Position numbers and translations under genes: made by a program. From contig NZ_CP063374.1 of assembly GCF_015160875.1 (NCBI RefSeq), positions 3,847,501 to 3,911,500 on the forward strand: 64,000 bases of DNA, written 5' to 3'. The notes under the pieces are model-generated. The model made no database searches, was not told where the DNA came from, and was given only the letters and a program-made list of their open reading frames with translations. Below, in pieces: positions 34,787-43,398 of the stretch (its first letter is position 1; the number at the start of each line of letters is the position of its first letter). Origin of the DNA: Streptomyces chromofuscus (lineage in GTDB: Bacteria > Actinomycetota > Actinomycetes > Streptomycetales > Streptomycetaceae).

Positions 34787-35278
34787 ATGGTGACCGGCGA
34801 TGATGCGCTGCGCGCCTTCGTCGAGGGTCGGCGTACGGCGCTCTTCCGCAGTGCCTATCTGCTTTGCGGTGATCGCGACGAGGCCGAGGACTTGGTGCAG
34901 ACGACCCTGGTGAAGGTGGTGCTCGGCGGCAGGCGTCTGGGCCGCCTCGACAACCTCGAGGCGTACGCACGCAAGACCCTGGTCAACACCTTCATCGCCG
35001 CCCGGCGCCGCTTCTGGCGGCGCGAACACGCATACGGCGAACTACCCGACCGGGCCTCACCGACGGCCGACGCGGACACCGGCCTGATGGTCCGTGCGGC
35101 CCTCGCCCGCCTCACCCCCAAGCAGCGCGCCGTGCTGGTGCTGCGCTACTGGGAGGACCTGAGCGTCGAGGCCACGGCGGAGTTGCTCGGCATGCGCGTG
35201 AACACGGTCAAGAGCCATGCGGCTCGGGGATTGGCGGCGCTGCGCGCCGAGATGCGGGAGGAGATGGCATGGGCATGA
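34787..35278 (+). CDS. SigE-family (Streptomyces type) ECF RNA polymerase sigma factor
   Basis: A 163-residue ECF sigma factor. Region 2 (LFRSAYLLCGDRDEAEDLVQTTLVKV) and region 4 (LTPKQRAVLVLRYWEDLSVEATAELLGMRVNTVKSHAARGLAAL) are complete. It belongs to the short SigE-70-like group common in actinobacteria. ATG at 34787 follows GAAAGGGGCGGG. Its stop overlaps the next gene by 10 bp, so the two proteins are co-produced, and the membrane protein is probably its regulator. Confidence 0.93.
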   Translation: MVTGDDALRAFVEGRRTALFRSAYLLCGDRDEAEDLVQTTLVKVVLGGRRLGRLDNLEAYARKTLVNTFIAARRRFWRREHAYGELPDRASPTADADTGLMVRAALARLTPKQRAVLVLRYWEDLSVEATAELLGMRVNTVKSHAARGLAALRAEMREEMAWA

Positions 35279-36102
35279 ACGAAACAGAGGTACGGACGCT
35301 GCTGGGGCGGGCCGCAGACGAAGCGGGGCGACCCGCCGTCACGACGGACGCGGTCTACACGAAGGCTTCCCACATCCGGTGGCGGCGCCGCGCCGTGGTG
35401 AGCGGTGCGGCACTCGCCGTCGTCGCGGCGGGACTGGCGATCGTCCCGGGGACGGTGGGACAGGAGTCCGGCGAAGCGTCGGTGGCCGCGCCGACCGAAC
35501 TGACGGGCGGCAGCGGCCAGGCGAAGAAGCTGGCGAAGCTGCTGCCCCCGGAAGTCGGGAAGATCGAGCAAGTCTCCTGGGCGGTGCTGCTCAAGCAGGC
35601 GGACGCCAAGCACGCCGAGGGGCGGCACGTGGGACCGCTGGACGGCGAGTACGCGGTTCGCCGTGACGGGGGTGTCGGCTACCTGCACATCAGGATCATG
35701 ACCCACGAGTACATCGACGCCAAGACCGGCGGCAAGGGAATGCCGTCCGACCTCTGCGGACCGGACGGCGGCCGCATCGACTGCGTGCGCGAGCAGTTGC
35801 CGGACGGGCGTGTCCTCACCATCTGGCGGGAAGACGCCACGGCCCGCCCCGGCCGTGTCTCCCCGAGCACGAGCCCCGGCGGCGTCTCCCCGACCGTGAG
35901 CCCCGTCGCCACGGGCTACCCGACCTGGGGACCGGAACTCGTCGGCCGCCTGACACTCCCGGACGGCCGGATCCTCGCGGTCCGTGACAGTTCCGGATTC
36001 CAGGGGAAGAACAAGCTGGGTCCGCTGCTGAAGACGACGCCGTTGGGACGTGAGCAGCTGCGTGACCTCATGCTGAGGCCGGAGCTCCTGCCGAAGAGGT
36101 AG
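35269..36102 (+). CDS. single-pass membrane protein, probable anti-sigma partner
   Basis: A 277-residue protein. The cytoplasmic N-terminus (residues 1-42) is followed by one membrane helix (AVVSGAALAVVAAGLAIVPG) and an extracytoplasmic domain with Ser/Pro-rich repeats (SPSTSPGGVSPTVSP). No zinc-binding anti-sigma motif is visible, so the anti-sigma role rests on context: it overlaps the sigma gene and has the topology of such partners. ATG at 35269 has GGAGG seven bases upstream; ATG at 35275 forms an ATGA overlap and is the alternative. The outer domain is not recognised. Confidence 0.8.
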   Translation: MGMNETEVRTLLGRAADEAGRPAVTTDAVYTKASHIRWRRRAVVSGAALAVVAAGLAIVPGTVGQESGEASVAAPTELTGGSGQAKKLAKLLPPEVGKIEQVSWAVLLKQADAKHAEGRHVGPLDGEYAVRRDGGVGYLHIRIMTHEYIDAKTGGKGMPSDLCGPDGGRIDCVREQLPDGRVLTIWREDATARPGRVSPSTSPGGVSPTVSPVATGYPTWGPELVGRLTLPDGRILAVRDSSGFQGKNKLGPLLKTTPLGREQLRDLMLRPELLPKR

Positions 36103-36680
36103 CACCGCGCACGCCATAAGGCGGTCCGGGGCCCAGGGACACTGCTGCCCTCGTCCGCCGCCGTGGGCAGTCGCTTCCGGGCGTACGCCGGCAGCGGCGG
36201 ACACCGGCAGTCGGCACAGCACGTCCGCACGCGGTGTGATCAGGTCCGTGACACGAGCCCCTGCCCGATACGACCGGGGAGGGGCTTTCTCACGCCGCCC
36301 ACGTCAAAGGTGTGCAGCGGTCGTCGGCGGATCCGCTCGCGCAGACCGCGCAGCTGCCGGCCCCCGGCATCGGGGTGCGCTACGACGCGGACATCCTGCC
36401 GGCCCGCACCTCGCCAACGAGGTCCTCGCCCGCTGGAACCCCCGTTTTGAACACCGCACGACCCTGGAGGGCGGCATCGGCCCTGTGCCATGGCCCAGGC
36501 CCACCCGGTCGGCGGGGGAACGGCCCAGCCACGCGTCGGCACCCGGTGAGGAACGGCTCCACCGTACGGACGGCCCCTACGGCCAGCCCGCGCCCTCCGC
36601 CCATCCCCCCGCAACGGGCCCCAGGCCCCGGATGAAATCGTTCGCCAGGGATTTCCCGGGGATGAGATCCTGGAAGCCGT
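36103..36680. other. 578-bp intergenic region before hrpA
   Basis: A terminator-like hairpin lies at 36256-36286. The remaining sequence has no supported gene; short frames on both strands lack binding sites and recognisable products. It should contain the hrpA promoter. Confidence 0.45.
36256..36286 (+). terminator. hairpin terminator after sigma/anti-sigma pair
   Basis: AGCCCCT (36256-36262) pairs with AGGGGCT (36280-36286), with further CCCG/CGGG pairing inside, followed by TTCT. It lies about 150 bp beyond the membrane-protein stop. Confidence 0.65.
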
Positions 36681-39600
36681 ATGTCTACGCAGCCTGCCCT
36701 CGCCGCCCGCCTGACCGACCTCTCCCTGCGCGACGCGCACCGGCTCGGACGCAGGCTGGAAGGCGCACGCAAGGTCCGCAAGCCGGAGGCCCGGGCCGCC
36801 GTCCTCGGCGAGATCGAGGCGGAAATCGAGAAGGCCGTGGCACGCATGGCCGACCGGCGGGCCCGCGTACCCGCGGTCACCTATCCGCCGCAGCTCCCGG
36901 TCAGCCAGAAGAAGGACGAGATCGCCGACGCCATCCGCGACCACCAGGTCGTGATCGTCGCCGGCGAGACGGGCTCCGGCAAGACGACGCAGATCCCGAA
37001 GATCTGCCTGGAGCTGGGCCGGGGCGTCCGCGGCATGATCGGCCACACCCAGCCCCGCCGTATCGCCGCCCGCACCGTCGCCGAACGCGTGGCCGAGGAG
37101 ATCGACACCCCCCTCGGCGAGGCCGTCGGCTGGAAGGTCCGCTTCACCGATCAGGTGAACCCGGACGGCACCTTCGTGAAGCTGATGACCGACGGCATCC
37201 TGCTCGCCGAGATCCAGACCGACCGCGAGCTGCGCGCCTACGACACGATCATCATCGACGAGGCCCACGAGCGGTCCCTCAACATCGACTTCCTGCTCGG
37301 CTACCTCGCGCAGCTGCTGCCGAAGCGGCCCGACCTCAAGGTCGTCATCACCTCCGCGACCATCGACCCCGAGCGGTTCTCCCGGCACTTCGGCGACGCC
37401 CCGATCATCGAGGTCAGCGGCCGGACGTACCCCGTGGAGGTGCGCTACCGCCCTCTCCTCGAGGAGGACTCCGAGGACACCGACCGCGACCAGATCACCG
37501 CGATCACGGACGCCGTCGAGGAGCTCATGGCCGAGGGCAAGGGCGACGTCCTCGTCTTCCTCTCCGGTGAACGCGAGATCCGGGACACCGCGGACGCGCT
37601 CACCAGGAAGCAGTACCGCTTCACGGAGATCCTGCCGCTGTACGCCCGCCTCTCCCACGCCGAGCAGCACCGCGTCTTCCAGCCGCACACCGGACGCAGG
37701 ATCGTGCTGGCCACCAACGTCGCCGAGACCTCCCTCACCGTCCCGGGCATCAAGTACGTCATCGACCCCGGCTTCGCCCGCATCAGCCGCTACAGCCACC
37801 GCACCAAGGTCCAGCGCCTGCCGATCGAGCCGATCTCCCAGGCCAGCGCCAACCAGCGCAAGGGCCGCTGCGGACGCACCAGCGACGGCATCTGCATCCG
37901 CCTCTACAGCGAGGAGGACTTCGAGGCCCGCCCGGAGTTCACGGACGCGGAGATCCTGCGCACCAACCTGGCGAGCGTCATCCTCCAGATGACCGCCGCC
38001 GGCCTCGGTGACATCGAGAAGTTCCCCTTCATCGACCCGCCGGACCACCGCAACATCCGCGACGGCGTCCAGCTCCTGCAGGAACTGGGCGCGCTGGACC
38101 CCGCCCAGAAGGACCCGCGCAAGCGCCTCACGGACACCGGCCGCAAACTCGCCCAGCTGCCCGTCGACCCGCGCCTGGCCCGCATGGTCCTGGAGGCCGA
38201 CAGGAACGGCTGCGTCCGCGAGGTCATGGTCATAGCGGCCGCGCTGTCCATCCAGGACCCGCGCGAGCGTCCCGCCGACAAGCAGACCCAGGCGGACCAG
38301 CAGCACGCCCGCTTCAAGGACGAGACGAGCGACTTCCTCGCCTACCTCAACCTGTGGCGGTACATCCGCGAGCAGCAGAAGGAACGCGGTTCGTCGTCCT
38401 TCCGCCGCATGTGCAAGCAGGAGTACCTCAACTTCCTGCGCATCCGCGAATGGCAGGACATCTACTCCCAGCTGCGCACGGTCGCCAAGCAGATGGGCAT
38501 CCACCTCAACGAGGACGACGCCCCCGCCGACCGCGTCCACGTCTCCCTCCTCGCCGGTCTGCTCTCGCACATCGGCATGAAGGACGTGAAGGACGGCAAC
38601 AAGAACGAGTACCTGGGCGCCCGCAACGCCAAGTTCGCGCTCTTCCCCGGCTCCGCCCTCTTCAAGAAGCAGCCGCGCTTCGTGATGTCCGCCGAGCTGG
38701 TGGAGACGAGCCGCCTCTGGGCCCGCGTCAACGCCAAGATCGAGCCCGAGTGGGTCGAGCCCCTCGCCGGCCACCTGATCAAGCGCACGTACTCCGAGCC
38801 GCACTGGGAGAAGGACCAGGCGGCCGTGATGGCGTACGAGAAGGTCACGCTGTACGGCGTGCCGATCGTCGCGCAGCGCAAGGTCAACTACGGTCGCATC
38901 GACCCCGAGGTCAGCCGCGAGCTGTTCATCCGCAACGCCCTGGTCGAGGGCGACTGGCGCACGCACCACAAGTTCTTCGCCGACAACCGCAGACTCCTCA
39001 GCGAGGTCGAGGAGCTGGAGCACCGCGCCCGGCGCCGGGACATCGTCGTCGACGACGAGACGCTGTTCGACTTCTACGACCAGCGGGTCCCCGAACACGT
39101 CGTCTCCGGCGCGCACTTCGACTCCTGGTGGAAGCGCAAGCGGCACGAGCAGCCCGACTTCCTCGACTTCGAGCGCGAGATGCTCATCCGCGAGTCGGCG
39201 GAGGCGGTCACCAAGGCCGACTACCCGGACTCCTGGCGGCAGGGCCCTTTGAAGTTCCGCGTCACCTACCAGTTCGAGCCGGGCGCGGACGCCGACGGCG
39301 TGACCGTCCACATCCCGCTCCAGGTCCTCAACCAGGTCACCGACGAGGGCTTCGACTGGCAGATCCCGGGCCTGCGGGAGGAGGTGGTGACGGAACTCAT
39401 CCGCTCCCTGCCCAAGCCGATCCGGCGCAACTACGTCCCCGCGCCGAACTTCGCGAAGCGCTTCCTGGACACGGCGGTGCCCCTCCAGGAGCCGCTCACC
39501 ACCACCATGGCGCGCGAGCTGAAGCGGATGGTCGGTGTGCCCTTCACCGCTGACGACTTCGACTGGTCCAAGGTCCCCGACCACCTGCGCATCACCTTCC

Positions 39601-40619
39601 GCATCGTCGACGAGCGGCGCCGCAAGCTCGCCGAGGACAAGGACCTGGAGGCGCTGAAGCTCCAGCTGAAGCCCAAGGCCCGCAAGGCCCTGTCGCAGGC
39701 CGCCGCGGCCACCGCGGAGCGCCAGGGCGGCGAGTCCGTCGAGCGCGGGGGCCTCACCGACTGGACCATCGGCACCCTCAGCCGCGTCTTCGAGACCCGG
39801 CGCGCCGGCCAGCCGGTGAAGGCGTACCCGGCGCTCGTCGACGACGGCCCGGCGGCGAACACGGTCTCCGTACGCCTCTTCGACACGGAGGCGGAACAGG
39901 CGGAGGCGATGTGGAAGGGCACGCGCCGGCTCATCCTGCGCAACATCCCGGTCAATCCCGCGAAGTTCGCATCCGAGAAGCTGACCAACGCTCAGAAGCT
40001 CGCCCTCTCCGCCAACCCGCACGGCTCCATCCAGGCCCTGTTCGACGACTGCGCCACGGCGGCGGCGGACAAGCTCATCGCCGACTTCGGGGGGCCGGCG
40101 TGGGACGAGGAGTCGTACCGCAAGCTCTACGACAAGGTGCGCGCCGAGATCGTCGACACGACCGTGCGGACGGTGGACCAGGTCCAGCAGGTCCTCGCCG
40201 CCTGGCAGGCCTGTGAGCGCCGTCTGAAGGCCGTACGCAGCCCCGCGCTGCTGCCGAACCTCCAGGACGTGCGCAAGCAGCTGGACGCCCTGGTGAAGCC
40301 CGGCTTCGTGACGGAGAGCGGCCTGGGCCGCCTCGGGCACCTCATGCGCTACCTGGTGGCCGCGGACCGCCGCCTGCAGCAGATGGCGACGAACGTGCAG
40401 CGGGACACCACGCGCATGGAGAAGGTCCACGAGATGCAGGACGAGTACGCGTGGCTGCTGGAGCAGATGCCGCAGGGCCGCCCGGTGCCCGCCTCCGTCC
40501 TGGAGATCCGCTGGATGATCGAGGAGCTCCGGGTCAGCTACTTCGCGCACGCGCTGGGCACGGCGTACCCCGTGTCGGACAAGCGGATCGTGAAGGCGAT
40601 CGACGCGGCGGCGCCGTAA
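36681..40619 (+). CDS. hrpA: ATP-dependent RNA helicase HrpA
   Basis: A 1312-residue DEAH-box helicase of full HrpA length. The N-terminal RecA domains have GETGSGKTTQIPK (Walker A), DEAHERS (DEAH box), SAT and QRKGRCGR (motif VI). Winged-helix and helicase-associated (HA2) regions follow, then an OB fold and the long C-terminal DUF3418-type domain. HrpA acts on structured RNA and, in E. coli, on mRNA processing and stalled ribosomes. ATG at 36681 follows TGGAAG. The gene lies between the sigma pair and the second tRNA-Asp and is monocistronic. Confidence 0.95.
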   Translation: MSTQPALAARLTDLSLRDAHRLGRRLEGARKVRKPEARAAVLGEIEAEIEKAVARMADRRARVPAVTYPPQLPVSQKKDEIADAIRDHQVVIVAGETGSGKTTQIPKICLELGRGVRGMIGHTQPRRIAARTVAERVAEEIDTPLGEAVGWKVRFTDQVNPDGTFVKLMTDGILLAEIQTDRELRAYDTIIIDEAHERSLNIDFLLGYLAQLLPKRPDLKVVITSATIDPERFSRHFGDAPIIEVSGRTYPVEVRYRPLLEEDSEDTDRDQITAITDAVEELMAEGKGDVLVFLSGEREIRDTADALTRKQYRFTEILPLYARLSHAEQHRVFQPHTGRRIVLATNVAETSLTVPGIKYVIDPGFARISRYSHRTKVQRLPIEPISQASANQRKGRCGRTSDGICIRLYSEEDFEARPEFTDAEILRTNLASVILQMTAAGLGDIEKFPFIDPPDHRNIRDGVQLLQELGALDPAQKDPRKRLTDTGRKLAQLPVDPRLARMVLEADRNGCVREVMVIAAALSIQDPRERPADKQTQADQQHARFKDETSDFLAYLNLWRYIREQQKERGSSSFRRMCKQEYLNFLRIREWQDIYSQLRTVAKQMGIHLNEDDAPADRVHVSLLAGLLSHIGMKDVKDGNKNEYLGARNAKFALFPGSALFKKQPRFVMSAELVETSRLWARVNAKIEPEWVEPLAGHLIKRTYSEPHWEKDQAAVMAYEKVTLYGVPIVAQRKVNYGRIDPEVSRELFIRNALVEGDWRTHHKFFADNRRLLSEVEELEHRARRRDIVVDDETLFDFYDQRVPEHVVSGAHFDSWWKRKRHEQPDFLDFEREMLIRESAEAVTKADYPDSWRQGPLKFRVTYQFEPGADADGVTVHIPLQVLNQVTDEGFDWQIPGLREEVVTELIRSLPKPIRRNYVPAPNFAKRFLDTAVPLQEPLTTTMARELKRMVGVPFTADDFDWSKVPDHLRITFRIVDERRRKLAEDKDLEALKLQLKPKARKALSQAAAATAERQGGESVERGGLTDWTIGTLSRVFETRRAGQPVKAYPALVDDGPAANTVSVRLFDTEAEQAEAMWKGTRRLILRNIPVNPAKFASEKLTNAQKLALSANPHGSIQALFDDCATAAADKLIADFGGPAWDEESYRKLYDKVRAEIVDTTVRTVDQVQQVLAAWQACERRLKAVRSPALLPNLQDVRKQLDALVKPGFVTESGLGRLGHLMRYLVAADRRLQQMATNVQRDTTRMEKVHEMQDEYAWLLEQMPQGRPVPASVLEIRWMIEELRVSYFAHALGTAYPVSDKRIVKAIDAAAP

Positions 40620-40712
40620 CGGCACCCGCACGCTGAGTGAGTTCGACCAGGCGCCGCGGCTCCTGTACAGTCTCTTCTCGCAGCGCAACGCAGAAATCGC
40701 GCCGCGAAACCT

Positions 40713-40787
40713 GGTCCTGTGGAGCAGTTTGGAGTGCTCGCCACCCTGTCAAGGTGGAGGCCGCGGGTTCAAATCCCGTCAGGACCG
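40713..40787 (+). tRNA. tRNA-Asp (GTC), copy 2
   Basis: Identical over its 75 bases to copy 1 at 34322, and both are preceded by CCT. It lies about 90 bp after hrpA and is followed by its own terminator. Confidence 0.97.
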
Positions 40788-40791
40788 CAAG

Positions 40792-40832
40792 AAGACTGAG
40801 GCCCGCCCCGCAAGGGAGCGGGCCTCAGTCTT
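40792..40832 (+). terminator. terminator after tRNA-Asp copy 2
   Basis: AAGACTGAGGCCCGC (40792-40806) pairs with GCGGGCCTCAGTCTT (40818-40832), a perfect 15-bp stem. Confidence 0.88.
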
Positions 40833-41000
40833 GATCGCGTTTCTCGTCGGCGAGCCCGGGTTCCTCGGAACCCGGGCTCCGTTGTGCGGGCCGGGCCCCT
40901 GGCCCGGTGTCCGTGGCCCTCTGCGCCGCCTTGACGGCGTCACATTCGGTCGGTACTCAGAAACCAGGGCAACACGCCCGCGGGCCCCCGGAGGTGGCGT

Positions 41001-41192
41001 ATGGCGGCATCGGCGAGGCACGAGACGCGGGCGTTGCTGCGTGCGCATCTGTCGGCCGCGTCGTCGTACCGGCATCTGACCCGGCACTGCCCGGTCTGCC
41101 ATCGGCTCCTCCGGCTCGCCATGGACTCCGCGCCCCGCCCGGCGGACCCCCCGGAGGACGGCGCCGAGGGTGAGCGGCCCACCGGCACATGA
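41001..41192 (+). CDS. DUF6274-family small protein
   Basis: A 63-residue small basic protein with a conserved CPVCH motif (HLTRHCPVCHRLLRLAM) that suggests a zinc-binding site with nearby histidines. I recognise it as the DUF6274 family, found in Streptomyces next to bldC. GGAGG lies six bases before the ATG. The function is unknown. The C-terminal tail is acidic and Pro-rich. It is convergent with bldC. Confidence 0.8.
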   Translation: MAASARHETRALLRAHLSAASSYRHLTRHCPVCHRLLRLAMDSAPRPADPPEDGAEGERPTGT

Positions 41193-41597
41193 CCCCTCAT
41201 GACCCCAACTCCCCTATCGCACATAGGCCAGAGGCAACAAGCACACTGGCATGTGACGGGAGTCACCGCATGAGTTTCTGAAACGGCGGTACTTACCCAG
41301 CTCCTACAACCGGTCAATTTAATATGTGCAATTGCACCCTCCCCCAGGGCTTCCTCACGGCTGCTCCGACACCCCTCCCCAGAGTCCGACAAGCCCGCCC
41401 ACAGACTCGCCGCCCCGCGCACAAAAAAGATCGCGCTGGACCCGGCGGAGTCCAGCGCGATCGACGACGCACCCTGTCAGTTGCCTGAAAGCCTTGGGTG
41501 TAGGCCCTGTTGGGGCAGAACCCGCGTCGCTTGGAGCTGTGTTTCGGACGTCTCGGCGGGTTGGGGGACCAGCCGGTTCGCCCGGTTATTCAGTTGT
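41193..41597. other. intergenic region between DUF6274 gene and bldC
   Basis: A 405-bp gap between convergent genes, containing the bldC terminator. An AT-richer segment (41270-41335) and about 135 bp between the bldC stop and its terminator form a long 3' untranslated region. Confidence 0.5.
41423..41462 (-). terminator. intrinsic terminator of bldC
   Basis: On the minus strand a 13-bp perfect stem (41450-41462 with 41429-41441) is followed by six U residues (41428-41423). Confidence 0.92.
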
Positions 41598-41804
41598 TCA
41601 GGCCTCGCTGCGCTGCTGCGGGATGCCCGCGAGCAGAGCGCGCACCTCGGCCTCGCGGTAGCGGCGGTGCCCGCCGAGCGTGCGGATGGAAGTGAGCTTG
41701 CCGGCCTTCGCCCACCGCGTGACCGTCTTCGGGTCGACGCGGAACATCGTGGCGACCTCAGCCGGGGTCAGCAGCGGCTCGGCATCAGGGGTGCGAGCGG
41801 TCAT
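41598..41804 (-). CDS. bldC: developmental transcription factor BldC
   Basis: A 68-residue MerR-like winged-helix DNA-binding domain with no effector domain: LLTPAEVATMFRVDPKTVTRWAKAGKLTSIRTLGGHRRYREAEVRALL. BldC binds direct repeats by cooperative head-to-tail oligomers and holds Streptomyces in vegetative growth, delaying sporulation. The start has GAGGAGG six bases upstream. A hairpin (41822-41841) lies just before the binding site. The gene is monocistronic with a strong terminator. Confidence 0.98.
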   Translation of the reverse strand: MTARTPDAEPLLTPAEVATMFRVDPKTVTRWAKAGKLTSIRTLGGHRRYREAEVRALLAGIPQQRSEA

Positions 41805-41821
41805 GAGCGGCCTCCTCGGGA

Positions 41822-41841
41822 GAACCGAACCTTCTCGGTTC
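41822..41841 (-). promoter_or_regulatory. leader hairpin before bldC
   Basis: GAACCG and CGGTTC form a 6-bp stem with an 8-base loop ending about 18 bases before the bldC ATG, next to the GAGGAGG site. It could modulate translation or be a protein-binding dyad. Confidence 0.4.
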
Positions 41842-42043
41842 TTTCCTCTAAATTCTGCACCTTGACCCGCGTTGCCCGAAATGGCGGACGCGAGTCGAGT
41901 CGGTTATAGGACGAACGGCTTGTCCTCGGCACTACAACTACACCATCTGTCCAGCCGCGTCGGCCAAACCGATGGAATTGCCCTCCCAGGTGTTCATCAG
42001 CGACGGATGCCGATGGACCATGCCATAGCGGACAGTCACGCCA

Positions 42044-42062
42044 CTGTGACGATCAGTCACAG
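42044..42062. promoter_or_regulatory. inverted repeat in bldC upstream region
   Basis: CTGTGAC and GTCACAG are perfectly inverted around a 5-base spacer, resembling a dimeric regulator site. No cognate regulator is identified. Confidence 0.35.
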
Positions 42063-42324
42063 GGCGATCAGGAGTCACCAGACCCCCCAAAGCGTGCAAT
42101 GCAGAGATTCCGCCCACTGCCGGACGCACCGGGACGGACAGAGTCCTCCCCGGACTCCTTGTCCTATTTTGGCATGAGGGCGGGCAAGGGACGCAAGAGA
42201 CGTGTACGTGCGCTCCGTCACGCTTGTCGCATGCATCACACACTTGACACATACGCCCAGATCGCGCTCCGAGTCCCTTGTTGACGCCCCGTAAGGTCCG
42301 TAAGGTACGTCACAGAACAGTACG

Positions 42325-43176
42325 TCAGTTCGCCGAACGCAGGTCCCGCACCGACCGCCAGCGCTCCACCAGCCGGCCGTACGCCTCACCGGCCGTGACC
42401 CCGTCGCCGATGCGCAGCGCCTCGATCCCCTCGGCCACGTCGGCCGCGGAGTGGTCGCCCTCCAGCTCACCCTCCGGCAGGGCGTGCACCAGCCCGCCGT
42501 AGTCGAGCTCGACCAGCGAGCGGGGATGGAATTCCTCCAGCCATCGCCCGACGTCCACGAGGCCGTCGATCAGCGGTCCCTCGTCCATGGCGTTCTTGAG
42601 TGTGCGCAGCCCGCGGGCCACCCTGCGCCTGGCCTGGACCATCGGGGTGCGGTAGCGCAGCACCGGCGGGGCGTCGTCGGTGCCTCCGGAGCCCTTGTCG
42701 TACTCCCGCTCCTCGTCGGAGACGAGCACGAACCAGGTCAGCGGCACCTGCCAGGTCGCCGTGCGGATCCAGGGGCGGGCGTCGGGGTTGCCGGCCAGCC
42801 AGCGCTCGTAGTCCTGGGTCGCCTGGTGGCGCACCAGCGGCGGCAGCACGGCGTCCAGCAGCGGCGGCGGGAGCTCCTCCGCGAGGTCGCCGAGCGCCTG
42901 CCAGCCGCGCAGCCGGGTCCGCCAGGGGCAGACGTGGATCACTCCGTGCGCCCCCAGCACGAAGGCGTCACGGCTCTCGTGCACCGGTACCGGCACGGGC
43001 GGGGTGGGCAGCAAGTCGGCCAGTGAGCGACGCAGTTCGTCCTGGTACGAGGGGCGGTCCGGGCGGCGCGCGTAGCGTGCCCAGTACTCCCGCTCCGGCT
43101 CCGGGAAGGCGGCCAGCGGCTCGTACACGCGCAGGTAGGCCGCATACGGAACGATCACCGAGGACACCTTGGGCAC
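42325..43176 (-). CDS. conserved hypothetical protein
   Basis: A 283-residue soluble protein with no membrane segment or known catalytic motif. It is rich in Trp, Arg and Pro, with recognisable stretches YAAYLRVYEPLAAFPEPEREYWARYA (N-terminal) and HVCPWRTRLRGWQALGDLAEELPPPLLD. I recall it as a conserved Streptomyces protein between bldC and valine dehydrogenase. GTG at 43176 has GGAGG about ten bases upstream, preferred over 43227. It is divergent from vdh. Confidence 0.82.
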   Translation of the reverse strand: MPKVSSVIVPYAAYLRVYEPLAAFPEPEREYWARYARRPDRPSYQDELRRSLADLLPTPPVPVPVHESRDAFVLGAHGVIHVCPWRTRLRGWQALGDLAEELPPPLLDAVLPPLVRHQATQDYERWLAGNPDARPWIRTATWQVPLTWFVLVSDEEREYDKGSGGTDDAPPVLRYRTPMVQARRRVARGLRTLKNAMDEGPLIDGLVDVGRWLEEFHPRSLVELDYGGLVHALPEGELEGDHSAADVAEGIEALRIGDGVTAGEAYGRLVERWRSVRDLRSAN

Positions 43177-43255
43177 GCCTGCTCCCTCCCCCGCCACCTG
43201 CCGGGGAAAACCGCGGAACCCGCCCACAAACGCGCGGGAAAACTATGCAAATCGT

Positions 43256-43276
43256 CGCACGGACGTACTCCGTGCG
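43256..43276. promoter_or_regulatory. palindrome in vdh/hypothetical divergent promoter
   Basis: CGCACGGA (43256-43263) and TCCGTGCG (43269-43276) are perfectly inverted around CGTAC. The site lies about 120 bp before vdh and 80 bp before the divergent gene. It is a candidate operator or leader hairpin. Confidence 0.5.
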
Positions 43277-43398
43277 GAGGTGATCCTGAGCACTGCCCCG
43301 TCGGCGCGGCCCAGAGGCTCTAATCTCGTGCTCACGGGTCCCGCCACCCGCACGGGGCCCTCGTCCCATCGCCGCTTTTTACCTCAGGAGTCACCACC

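Larger units (their letters stand above)
41805..42324. other. 520-bp region upstream of bldC
   Basis: This long gap is relatively AT-rich for the genome and contains the bldC promoter(s) and the 3' end region of the next leftward gene. It holds the hairpin at 41822-41841 and a 7-bp inverted repeat CTGTGAC/GTCACAG at 42044-42062. A Cys-rich short frame on the minus strand (to 42252) has no binding site and is not accepted. Confidence 0.5.

Noticed and set aside
36103-36680. Short genes in the 578-bp gap before hrpA
   Set aside because: Frames on both strands lack ribosome-binding sites and any familiar motif.
33952-40832. Integrative element inserted at the tRNA-Asp gene
   Set aside because: No integrase, excisionase or replication genes lie between the two tRNA copies; the interval holds housekeeping genes.
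41938-42252. Cys-rich 104-residue frame upstream of bldC (minus strand)
   Set aside because: No binding site, no recognisable family, and the frame is explained by GC-driven lack of stops. The region looks regulatory.
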